Below are positions 21,497-32,500 of a stretch of 64,000 nucleotides of DNA, one piece after another. Under the pieces are notes generated by a model, which was not told the origin of the DNA, searched no databases, and saw only the letters and a list, made by a program, of their open reading frames with translations. This DNA is from Metarhizium brunneum (taxonomy: Eukaryota; Ascomycota; Sordariomycetes; Hypocreales; Clavicipitaceae). Made by a program: the position numbers and the translations under genes. The stretch lies in contig NC_089422.1 in NCBI RefSeq assembly GCF_013426205.1, positions 8,397,001 through 8,461,000 of the forward strand. The letters run 5' to 3'. Every line of letters begins with the position of its first letter. Position 1 is the stretch's first letter.

Positions 21497-23394
21497 ATGA
21501 CGCGGCTGCTATCCATTGCCAGTCTCGGTGTATTGGTCGCTTCGACGTTGACCACTGCAAACAGTCTTCCTAAGGGAGATGTCGATTACTGTTCAGTATA
21601 TAACCGGGCACCAACCCCTGGTTGCCAGCCTGTTCCTGAGGGCTTTCTCAGATCTCGGGGTGATTCCCTTAGTACCCCAGAAACTGATCCAAGGGTCCTC
21701 GAGGACGCCTTCTCGGCGTTGTCAGTTTTACAAAATGTATACTTTGAACCTGTTAATGGCACTTGGCCAACATCGATTGACTGGACAGGAGCAGTTGTTG
21801 AAACTGTAATAGCTGGCATGCTGACAACTCTGACCCAGTCATTGGATTCGACTGAGAGGGGCCGCGACTGGAAGGAAAAGGAAAATCTTATTTCTTCCAT
21901 CTTTGCTCAGGTCACGCACTCATTCTTTGGACAAAATGCCGTTGCAATACTGGACCAGGTGAGAGCGGACGTTTCACCATCCCATATCCAACCAAGCACT
22001 AATGCATCTTGACTCAGGCATATGATGATGTGCTATGGGTAGTCCTTGGCTGGCTTGAAGCAATCAAATTTGTTCGCCTCCATTCAAGCCTCCACTATCC
22101 TGGAACAGAACAAACGTGCTTGAATGTGCCTGGTAGACTCAGTGACGCGCTCGGCACCATTTCTTTCCACGGATATAACTGGTACTGCACATTTGCTGAG
22201 CGGGCTAGAGCGTTCTGGGATTTTGCTACAAGAGGATGGGATACAAGTCTCTGTCACGGGGGCATGGTCTGGAATCCCAGGCTGCTCCCCTACAAGAATG
22301 CTGTCACCAACGAACTGTGGATCTCGGCATCCATCTCCATGTATGAGTATTTCCCCAACGACGAATTCGATGATGCCTGGACAGCAAGTCAGGGCTTCCC
22401 GACCAACGACCCTCTGTATCTGGCGGCTGCCATTGTGGGCTACAAGTGGCTGAAGGATGTCAACATGACGAATAGTCAGGGTTTGTATGTCGACGGCTAC
22501 CACGTGGATATGAGCAAGCCCAACAATGTGGAGTGTGACCAGCGAGATGAGATGGTGTACACCTACAACCAGGGCGTCATTCTGACGGGACAAAGAGGAT
22601 TGTTCACCGTCACCGGTAGTCCATCTTATCTAGAGGATGGCCACACATTGATCCAAAATGTCATCCAAGCAACGGGCTGGGACCTTGGTGAGAACGCCGC
22701 CATAGATAATGTCAACGAGAGACCACGTGGGAAGTTGCCTCCCTGGCGAGGAATTGGTCGCGGCGGAATCCTAGAAGAGCAATGCGACGCAGATGGGACG
22801 TGTTCACAGGACAGCCAAACTTTCAAGGGCATCTTCTTTCACCACCTCACCGCATTCTGTGCCCCCATCTCACCAGTGGATATACCTGGAGACGCCAACG
22901 TCAACCAAACCGAGTTTAGTAAAGTGCAGTCTGCTCACGACAACGCCTGCCGCGGCTATTTACATTGGGTAAAGTACAACATGGATGCAGCTTTGGCAAC
23001 TCGAGACAAGGCGGGTCGTTTTGGTATGTGGTGGGGAGCCGACATCTTTGACGCCTTCGATGCCTCCCGGCAAACCGATGGCATCGACCACACAACCCCC
23101 AACGCTACTGACTATCGGAATAAGGGAACTCCAATGGACGTCATCTGGGGTCTGAACATGACATGGCACCCTGGTTCGAAGACATCCACTGGCCTGTGCA
23201 AAAACCTTTTGCTAAGGCCTGATCCAAAGCTAAGGATTGGCGTTTCACCCGAGTTGAGTGTTGATTCGCAGATTGTTCTTGGCCGGCAAAACAGTCATGG
23301 AGATCCAAATGATCGCGGCCGAGGTAGAACAGTAGAAACGCAAGCGGGAGGGCTGGCTTTAATAAGAGCATATTGGGAGTTGTCTCAATCGTAG
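21497..23394 (+). CDS. Secreted glycoside hydrolase family 76 protein (alpha-1,6-mannanase-like)
   Basis: GH76 enzymes are endo-alpha-1,6-mannanases acting on mannan backbones of fungal walls and glycoproteins. Two exons, 21497-21958 and 22018-23394, give 612 residues. The 59-nt intron (GTGAGA...CTCAG) joins VAILDQ directly to AYDDVLWVVLGWLEA, which carries the family's paired catalytic Asp residues. The N-terminus MTRLLSIASLGVLVASTLTT is a good signal peptide, cleaved near residue 22. Other family blocks are FWDFATRGWDTSLCHGGMVW, ITNELW-type NAVTNELWISASISMYEYF and the QTDGIDHTTPN tail. There is no C-terminal GPI signal (it ends RAYWELSQS), so unlike Dfg5/Dcw1 it is probably released rather than wall-anchored. 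The exact substrate is not visible from sequence. Confidence 0.87.
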
Positions 23395-24219
23395 TTGGCT
23401 CTGTATTAGCAATATACTTAATTAGTATTGTCACAGAATAGGGTGGTTTGAATAACTTGGATGTTTTCCATAAGTTACTCCCCCACCAACCTCCCTTTCT
23501 ACGTCGGACTTTTGCCACCTGAAGTGACTGAGGATTTGTATCAATCTTGACTCAATTTTGGGCTTGCAGTCATGAATCCTTCTAGAATGTGGCTCTCCAT
23601 AGTGTGCGCGACTCATTCTTCAAACAATCCAGGCTGACGGCCATCTACTTCTCCGAGGTTCTGTGGGTACGGGGCAAAGCGAAAAGTGAGGCTAGAACAA
23701 GGTGCCTGGATATCATTCGCTGTTCTATAGCATATTCTTCGTTTTACTCAAGTCAACTTTCCACTTTGGGTCGTTTTCGGGACTGAAAAAGACGCGTGCG
23801 ATATGACAAGCAGGTTTCATGTCGCCTGAACCCGAGCGGGTTGGGGACTCACGTGGCGTTTCAGCCTATTCCGAGACAGCCCTGCCGGAGAAGAGCGTAC
23901 TAATGACGTCTTATCTAAGTATTAGCCATGCATTTTGATCGTATTGCCACGACTCGGCGTCGAAGTGCAAATGCAATATTATTCTCGGCATAGAGAGTAT
24001 GGTAGGCGGTATCGCATGACTGGGCCGCGTTATGCGAGCGCCGGTGCTGTTTCAGCCTCTAGATCGGACTGAGCATGGCGGCGGAATGTAGTCAACAATT
24101 CGTACATAATATATCCAGGCCCTCAATGCTCGATTTGGGAATGAATAGCAAGACTCACGACGACCCAACCCCCCCTCTCTTCACCTCACTTACACGGAGA
24201 GCAAAGAAAAGGACACACG
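23395..24219. other. Intergenic between two secreted-enzyme genes
   Basis: About 825 bp between the GH76 and aspartyl protease genes, both on the plus strand. It should contain the promoter of the protease. No domain-bearing frame or repeat was recognised. Confidence 0.45.
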
Positions 24220-26034
24220 ATGCCAGCAAACGGCTTCAACATGCGGCAGCACTGGATGCTTCCTATTGTCCTCGCTCCAAATGTCCTCTCCCAAGCACCT
24301 CCGGCAAAGTTAGCTGTCGCTGCTATCGAACACTTCGAATCTTTCCAGGCGGGGCCGTTCCAGCCGCTCATGCACATTGACCTCGGCGATTCGCGCCAAA
24401 ATATTAAATGCATCTTCGACACGGGCTCCTCCGACATCATCGTGCCGAAGGCCGGCAGCGCCGTGTGCGAGCTCGCAAACCAGCAATGTCGAAAAGCCCC
24501 TGTCGTCATGGGGGACTTTGAGCCTGCCGAGAGCAAAGACGTTACGCAGGTGAATGGTTCGACCTTCAACGCTAGCTTCTCAGGGGGCGACGGTTTCGAC
24601 GGCCCATATATCAAGACGACGATCAATGTTGGGGGCGCCAAGGTCGATGAGTCGCAGGTTGCGTTGGCGGTGAATGGAAGTCTTCCGGGCGATTTCCCGC
24701 AGTTTCCAATCTGTGGGGTCGGACCGGTGGAAGCGGAGCAGACGGACAAGAAGTATGTTAATCTGGTGGCTAAGATGAAGGAGAATGGGGTCATTGAGTC
24801 TAATGTTATGGGTGTTGTGTTGAACCGGAATCGTGAGTCTTGACACAATTTTTCCTCATTGCCCCTCTCCAACCACCCTTGGCGGAAAAGGTTGTGATGG
24901 AGCCCATGTATGAGCTTAGGCTGACTTGGAATAGCCTTCGAGAATGGCTCTGTTGTCTTTGGAGGTATTGACAAGAGCAAGTTCAAAGGAGAACTGCAGG
25001 AAGTTCCTATCGATCCGGTTGAAGGTGGAAAGATTGCTGATTTTGTGGTCAACATGACTTCTATTCGGCTACAGATGAACGATCGCCCACCTAAGCAGGG
25101 CCAGCAGGGCCAGCAGGGCAAGGGGGGCAAGAAAGGTAAACAAGGTCAGCAAGGCCAGCAAGTCCGCCGTTCTCATTACGGCCGGGCTCTTCCTCGGCCT
25201 TCAGATGGGAGCCATGGGCACCATGTATTAAGTAAGAGGGAAGGTAACAACGAGGACAATGGTGACAACGGAGGCAGAGGAGGCAAAGGAGACAGAGGAG
25301 ATAGAGGAGGAAATGGAGGCAAAGGGGATAACCAACGGGATAAAGGTAATAGGAACAACGGAGACGGAGAAAATAACAAGAAAGGAAACGGCAAAAATAA
25401 CCAAAACGGGGGAAACAACAAGAAGAACAACAAAAATGGCAACCAAAATAATGGCAACCAAAATAATGGCAACCAAAATAATGGCAACCAAAATAACGGC
25501 AACCAAAATAACGGCAACCAAAATAACGGCAACCAAAATAATGGCAACCAAAATAACGGCAACCAAAATAATGGCAACCAAAATAACGGCATCATAGACC
25601 TCGGCCTTAAGCCCTCCGAAACGTTTACCCTCATCGATACAGGCGGCGTCGGCCTCCAACTCCCGCGCGGCTCGGTCGAAGCTATGGCTAAGGCTCTCGG
25701 TACGAGGTTCAGAGACGGCGGGCTCGACTCTGTCGACTGCGCCGTGGTATCTGACAATAATAAGCTCCTGTTTGGATTCAATAACGACAAGACCGTCGTC
25801 AGCGTACCCCTAAGCCACACCAAACTCTCCAACTCCGTACTGAACGCAGAAGAACGAGCCTCTGGGAAGTGTTTCCTGGATATTAGCGCAGTAGCGCCAG
25901 GTAGTAACCTGAACAGCATGGGGTTTCCGTGGGGGTCGGCCGTGTATACTGTTTTTGATTTAGATAAGAACAGACTGCTGTTTGCGGAGGCGGTTGAGAA
26001 TTCCACGCAACCAGATCTCCAGCCGTTTCCCTAA
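24220..26034 (+). CDS. Secreted aspartyl protease with collagen-like and repeat insert
   Basis: A pepsin-family (A1, candidapepsin/yapsin-like) protease. Exons 24220-24832 and 24935-26034 give 570 residues. The 102-nt intron joins VVLNRN to PFENGSVVFGGID. A signal peptide follows the second Met (residue 8, MRQHWMLPIVLAPNVLSQA), which may be the true start. The first active-site motif is FDTGSSD (Asp67), the second LIDTGGVG (Asp at about 439). Between them, just before the second Asp, sits a low-complexity insert of about 150 residues: seven Gly-X-Y triplets (DNA 25099-25161), dibasic sites VRR and SKR, eight more Gly-X-Y triplets including RGD (25261-25332), a Lys/Asn/Gly stretch, and ten NQNNG repeats (25441-25590). 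The second lobe then resumes normally. No GPI signal is seen. The dibasic sites suggest possible Kex2 processing into two chains, as in yapsins. Confidence 0.88.
25441..25590 (+). repeat. Ten-copy 15-bp coding minisatellite (NQNNG)
   Basis: Ten head-to-tail copies of AACCAAAATAAYGGC. The only variation is AAT versus AAC at the fourth codon, which is silent, so all ten copies encode NQNNG exactly. The array lies in frame inside the aspartyl protease and ends 45 bp before the codon of the second catalytic aspartate. Such arrays change length readily by slippage or unequal crossing over. Confidence 0.98.
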
Positions 26035-27768
26035 AAACCTGTGGCCTGGGGACATGCGCTGGGTGCAAAGTCCACGTCTCAGCAGGTCTGTGCCGGAAAC
26101 AGGTTGTGGAAACAATAACAATGCGAGCTGGGATTGCCTTTTTGTATCTGGATACGCTATCTATATATCAGTCTCTAGGACAAAGATTTATTCTAATTCT
26201 TTCAAACCGCCGAGCAATCTGTGAGAGAAAAGTAGGCACCCAAGAGCTAGCTTCCACTCCAGAGTAATAGCGGTTCGGGCTTGACCGGACGTCCACAGCG
26301 AGGGAGGTTCAGAACTGAGGAACCGAAATGTATCAAATAGATATTGTGGAGCGTGACTTGTCATGGTGATTGTTGTGGCGGCCACTCTGCACCAGCAGCG
26401 ACGTAGACTCCAAGGCTCCTTTCAGACTGGAGGGTAGTCTCGCTACATTTTTGCCTCGGCCTAGGGTATTACTTGAGATCCTGTTCGAAGCTTTGTTTGC
26501 AGCCGAAAACCTCGCTCAGCATTTCCTGTGAACCGATTTGCGTGTTTCGGATCTTCCCTCAAGGATGTGATACCGTGGACTCAAAATTCACTTGGCAGCA
26601 AGAGCTGAACTCGTCGGCCACCAAGCAGTACTTTTTGAGTTTGAGATTTTGATTCCATAGCCGAAGCTTTCTCGATGTTCCGTACGGAGAGTTAGCGTGG
26701 AGACAAACCTTCTGAAGGCATTCGTGACACTTTTGTCAGAGATGTTGTGTCGCACTAAGAATTGAGAAACAACATTTGAAGAGAGGGTTGCGAGCAGAAG
26801 CACGTGTGACTGGGCTGGGGAAACATTTAATCGACTGATGTCAGTCGGCCGAGCCCGCCGACTGCCGACGGCAGGGTGTCGAGGCGCTAGCCTATTTTTG
26901 GAGCTGCCACTCGCCTTAGACCAGACATTTAGAAGCGTTGCGGAAGACATGTTGAAGAATTACAAGATCTGTCATGTCGTGGCTGGGTTTGTCCATTCTG
27001 TATTCGGATTCAATGTCAGCGATATCCCGCCCAATCCGTCTATCAAGAGTCAAGACAACTGCAATAGCCCCACGACTATCAACAGCTATTTTGGTAGCCA
27101 TTCCCATTCCTGATTTGCTCCCCAATGCACACAAATTACGTACAACGCACCTCGTACGTAGGTCTCGTGGTTGGCGGCACATGATGTGGAAAATGATTGT
27201 AAAGGTGCTGAGTTACTGTATGCAGTACTTCACTTCAGATACCTAGGGAATCAAAGGAACTCATTTTGAAAATAAAGATAATACACTAACTTCTTTTCTA
27301 AGCTGGGATAATTAATCTTTCCGATTTCATCAAATGAGGCAAGTCATCTTCGGGCCACCTGGAGTACCTAGGTACATCTGCGCGGTGAGATAAGAGCACG
27401 GTCATCCCCCGCTCTTATCGGCACTGGCCTGAACGCCCACTAATACTCCGTAGTCAATACCAGATTGACTTGACCAGACTCCGAACCGCTGCCTGTACGT
27501 GTGGTGTGGCAGTTGAGCGCTGGTCTGGTTTGGCACTTGGCCAGGCACTGGGACCCCGCCCATTGTTTGTGCTGACCAGTGCAGAGGCCAGGATAGGACA
27601 CATGCATCCCCCCCCCCCCGAAAAAAAAGCTGGTGTGCAGAATCTTGGGTCCGATATTTCGGCGAATTTGACTGATTGCTGCGGTTTTCGGTCACTATTT
27701 TAGCATTTGACGCCACAACCTCTAGACTTTTCGTCTTTCCAACTTCACACAACCATCTCCATATTCAC
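26035..27768. other. Intergenic protease-ILV1
   Basis: About 1.7 kb with no supported gene. Overlapping frames at 26588-27180 on both strands have no recognisable domain. A run of twelve C followed by eight A (about 27608-27628) and copies of the dispersed motifs TACCTAGGTA (27365-27374) and TACTCCGTA (27444-27452) are present. The last 150 bp form the ILV1 leader. Confidence 0.45.
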
Positions 27769-29592
27769 ATGAAGTTCGAGATGCCTTCTCTCCTTGGGCA
27801 TGCCGAGCCAAACGGCGTTTTTCAAGAGACCAATGGCCATCGCAGGCCCGAAACGCCCGCTGGCCGCATGGCCTTGACCGACTACAGCATCAACCCCTCG
27901 CCGTCATCGGAGGAGAAAAGAGCCAAGTTGCGACAAGCTGTTCCCGACGACCTGTTGCTTCCCAACGGCTATCCCGATGTGCGTTTCCATGAAACAGAAA
28001 CACCATATTGCTACTGAATACGCATCTGGATTTCATACTAACCAAGCTGCCGACGCCAACAGTACCTTCGCATGATTGCATGCGCTACCTCCAGAGTCTA
28101 CGAAGCTTGCAAAGTAACACCACTTAGCCCGGCAGTTAACCTCAGCAACCGGCTCGAATGCAATGTTCTCCTTAAGCGAGAGGATACACAGCCCGTGTTT
28201 AGCTTCAAGCTGCGCGGCGCGTACAACAAGATGGCGCATTTGGACCCTGCGCTGAGCTGGAAGGGTGTTGTGTGCTGTTCCGCCGGTAACCACGCTCAAG
28301 GCGTTGCCTATTCGGCGAGAAAGCTTAAAATCCCTGCTACCATTATCATGCCCGAAGGGACACCCAGCATTAAACACATGAATGTGGCGAGATTGGGCGG
28401 CCATGTGGTGCTGCACGGCGCTGACTTTGATGCTGCCAAGGAGGAGTGCGCCCGACGGGAAAAACAAGACGGGCTTATCAACATCCCCCCCTTTGACGAC
28501 CCTTACGTCATTGCTGGCCAGGGAACTATTGGAAACGAGCTGTTTGGACAAGTAAACATGTCCAAGGTTGAGGCCATCTTTTGCTGCGCCGGCGGCGGCG
28601 GTCTCATTGCCGGCATTGGCTTCTACGTGAAGCGCATGGCGCCCCACGTTAAAATCATTGCTGTCGAGGCATATGATGCAAATGCCTTGGCCCAATCATT
28701 GAGAAAAGGCGAGAGAGTTGTGCTCAACGAGGTTGGATTGTTTGCTGATGGCGCCGCTGTCAAGACGCTCGGCGAGGAGACATTTCGTATCTGTCAGGAT
28801 GTCGTCGACGAAGTCGTCGAGGTGACGACGGATGAGATTTGTGCTGCCATCAAAGACATGTATGATGATACGCGATCCGGCCTGGAACCTGCGGGGGCAC
28901 TGTCTATTGCCGGCCTGAAGAAGTACGTCTCCCAGCACCCCTCGCAAGACCCGAACCGCACCCTCGTGGCCGTGACGTCTGGGGCGAACATGAACTTTGA
29001 CCGTCTTCGATTTGTTGCCGAGCGTGCTGCTGTCGGTGAAGGCAAGGAAGTTCTGTTGGCCATCACCATTCCAGAGAGACCGGGGGCGTTTGCCAAACTC
29101 GTCGATACCATCATGCCTTATGCCGTCACCGAATTCAACTATCGATTCGCCGACCAGAACGTTGCCAATGTCATGATTGGCTTGTCCTTGACGGCACCAC
29201 CGGCAAAGAGAAACGAGGAACTCTCCATGCTTATCGAACGCATCCGAGCCGAAGATATGGTGGTGACGGACCTCTCTGGTGACGAACTGGCCAAAAGCCA
29301 TCTCAGGTACCTCGTAGGCGGTCGTTCTGGCGTCGCCAACGAGCGGCTGTACATGTTCAGCTTTCCTGAGCGACCTGGAGCATTGGAGCGGTTCCTCAAA
29401 GCCCTTCGGCCTAGATTTACCATTAGCCTTTTCCACTATCGAAACTATGGTGGTGACATTGCCAAGGTGCTGGCGGGTATCTCATGTCCCGAAGAAGACA
29501 GCGGTGAACTGGCGCAGTTCCTCAAAGATGTCGACTATCCGTTTGAGGAGTGCACGAACTCCGAGGTATTCAAGACGTTCCTGAGATCATGA
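27769..29592 (+). CDS. ILV1: Threonine dehydratase, biosynthetic (isoleucine pathway)
   Basis: PLP enzyme deaminating threonine to 2-oxobutanoate, the first step of isoleucine synthesis, feedback-inhibited by isoleucine through C-terminal ACT-like domains. Exons 27769-27978 and 28063-29592 give 579 residues, the normal length. The 84-nt intron (GTGCGT, branch ACTAAC, CAACAG) joins NGYPD to [20 protein letters not shown]. The PLP lysine is in [12 protein letters not shown] (Lys119) and the phosphate-binding glycine loop is [11 protein letters not shown]. Two regulatory ACT-like domains follow, at about 400-475 and 490-575 ([15 protein letters not shown] and [17 protein letters not shown]). The chosen ATG product has no clear mitochondrial presequence, but the frame stays open upstream to 27676 without an ATG (see findings). 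Confidence 0.95.
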
Positions 29593-32500
29593 GAATAATT
29601 TTTTTTGTACAGAATTCAAGAAAGACTAGGGTACTTTATGAGGCATTGGCATTTTAGACACGGCGTTTCGGAAATATAGACTGGCCAAATATTGTTGTCT
29701 GTTCCCATCAAGCATAAAGTGGCTTAGACCAATTTTCTGTATAACCTTGTGTTGTTGGTGGTCACACCCCAACTAATTGTGCATGGTATCCATCCTTGTG
29801 TCATGGAGAAGGCTGGATGCTTGTTGCATACCTACCTAGGTAGGTAGGTGATGGCTTTTCTAGACTCTGAAATGCCATCTCCCGCGAGAGAGACGCTAGA
29901 TTTGCACCGAAACAGGAAACAGAGCCCACCATTATCAATGCCGCTCGAAAGCGTCGTCGTCTGCACTAAGTGAACGCAGTTTTACGCCCTCGGCACTGCC
30001 GCCTGTGGGCTCCCATGCATGACCTGGGGAAAGAAACAAGGCGTGTTCCTAAATTGGGGCATCGCCATCCGTGCATAATGCATAATATGAGGCTGTTGCC
30101 CCCGAACCTCGGCAGTGAATGATACACATACATACCTGGGTACTTGATACCTACCAGACATATAAGTACGGAAGCACATCATACACTCAAACGGACGAAA
30201 CGATGCGTGGCAAGCCACAGGTCTCCACGGCCGAGGCTGCAGGGCCCCAAGTTTTGGCCTATGCAAGATACATACATACATGAGTATGTATATAGTGTTT
30301 CCATATTTGGACACGTCCTATCAGGCACATGTCATGTTGTACACTGTCGTCGCCTCTCGCAAAAAACAGAGGGCATTTGTTTGTCGAGCCCTTCTGGAGA
30401 ATAGGCCCAGTGATACAGCGTGTGTTCGCCATTCAGTTGCACAATTCTGAATCGAGCTTGACACCCTCTTGGCTTCATGAGTCGCACACCAAGGCCTTGC
30501 CCACTGCGCTGCACTCGGTATAAAATTATCGGACCCGCCACTGCATGCCGACACTCATCACTAGACCAGGCTAGGTGTCAGGGCATTAAACGTAGACTAG
30601 TCCATGGTGGAGCTCTTTGGGGGGTAAAGGGGATGGCAATTTTCCTTTTATAGGGCGTCAAGAGGAAAGTAAAGGGGTTGATGAAACGGGTTGTCGCATG
30701 ATGCTGACATGAGACGAAGAACGCGTGCCAAGAGGGTGATGTGGGAGCGACCGTTGTTTTCTTGGTGGTCAGCCTGACTGTGCAGATGACGGAGTACTAT
30801 TAATATAAATGTATTAAGAACCGGACACGTCAAGTGTCCTCTGTGCCAAATAAGCATTTTATGCAGGTTGATAACTCGTACTCCGTACTCCGTACCGCGG
30901 GGTCGGAAATAGGCCACACGCAGCAAGATTAAATCAAGAAAGGGGTTTCAGTTGGTTTTGTACCTGAAAAATTCCCACTGGGTGGAGGCCAGAAGCCGTT
31001 TCCAGTTGATGGGGCCCGCTTAATCGGCATGGGTTGGCTGGCTGCTCCATGTCAAGCCGTCGTGGAATCGTTGGCGGCGGTGCCCTATGTCTGGTCCGGA
31101 CACCTGAGCGCCAGCGTAGCTTCCACAGACCTTCTACCGAGCTTCGGTCAAGGAACCCCCTGCCCGCCAGTGTTTGGGGGGGCGGCAGCTTGTTTTTTTC
31201 CTGTGTGGTGCCGTCGGTGCGAATGCAACACTGGCCTGGTTGTAATCAGCATCTAGGCTTTTTAGGACGAAACGCTGACTGGCGGGTGGAGGCTGAGGGA
31301 GCTGCTGTCTGGTGTACCAGACTCCATACTAAGTACCCTAGTACCTGCGTCTAGGTACTGAAGTAGGTCCACGTGATTGCGTGTGCACTTTATGTATGTA
31401 TGTATGTACAACAGTCTCCGCTGAGCCATTATGTGAACCCCGAACCATGTTCCATGTCAAGGCAGAACGTTGACAACGGATCGTGAAAGCTGTTCCCCGT
31501 CGCAGTGCAGGCTCCGGGTCGACCACTCCTCCGAGTCTGGTCTGGTGCTCCAGAAGAATCCACCAGGCCAATTCGTTAGTCCCCAGCGGCCTGCAACCCT
31601 GCATGTGCTCAAGTGCTGCTTGATCCAACATTGAAGACCCACCCATTGCCGGGAGCGGTTGCGGTTGCCGGGGTTAGAGCTCCGTGCCAGAAGGCGGACC
31701 GTGCACGCAACAATCCAGAGGTCACCTTTCGGTGCGGGCCAACGGCCACCATTTTTTGAATCCAGCAAACCCGGCTCGCAGATCCCAGAAAATCACGAAC
31801 ATGACGGTTGGTACCACGGTGAACACATGGCCATCGAGATTATCGCGGCATGGCGTCAAGCATCGAGATTCAGACCCGTCAAGGAAGCTATGATCGTCTT
31901 ATGACATGCGAACCCTCCGCCCGCATTTGTCGCCCTTCTCTGCAGCTATTGCCATGGAAGCTGGGCTTTTGTCTGGTGCTTGCATCATGTATCGGCGCTG
32001 CTGTATCTGCCGAGCTGTGACGGTGCTTCAGTCGATGGCACTTGTGCGTGTGTGCTGATTCGCAGCACTGCTATGGTATTCAGAGACAGCAGCTTAGCCA
32101 CCTAGGTATTGTTGTCACTTCAAACTGCTCACCTGGCTGCACTCGGTTATTGTTGTACCAGACAAGATATGTAGGATTGTGCCAAAGCTTGAGCTTTGGC
32201 GTTTGTCCATGTGGTCCACCTCCCCTCCCCCACACGCTTGGAGCACTGGTTGCCTCGCTTGTGCGCCAGTTCTATTTTGTTTTTTTTTTCCGCCAGCAAA
32301 TGTACTCCGTACAAGGCAGACGAATTTATCCCGATCAGTCACGCTGCCAGCTTCACTTATAGGAAGCCTTCTGTTTCGGAGCCGGTGTCGCCGGTTGGTT
32401 CATGCTTGTTTGTCTGGAAACATTTAAACTTGATGGTAAATCCGGCCGGTCCTTTCAAAGTGTGGTGAAGCAGTCTGATGGCCGTTACCACCAGTGAGTA

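Noticed and set aside
25441..25590. Regular short repeats that could suggest a CRISPR array
   Set aside because: There are no unique spacers. The units are contiguous, in frame and encode a pentapeptide in a fungal gene.
25176..26006. Long minus-strand frame of 276 codons with LFWLP repeats
   Set aside because: It is the antisense shadow of the aspartyl protease repeat array. The sense strand has signal peptide, active sites and proper splicing.
26588..27180. Overlapping frames of about 90-120 codons on both strands
   Set aside because: None has a recognisable motif and no splice-linked neighbours extend them.
28033..29436. Two long minus-strand frames (220 and 246 codons) across ILV1
   Set aside because: Shadows of the strongly conserved ILV1 coding sequence, without any recognisable domain.
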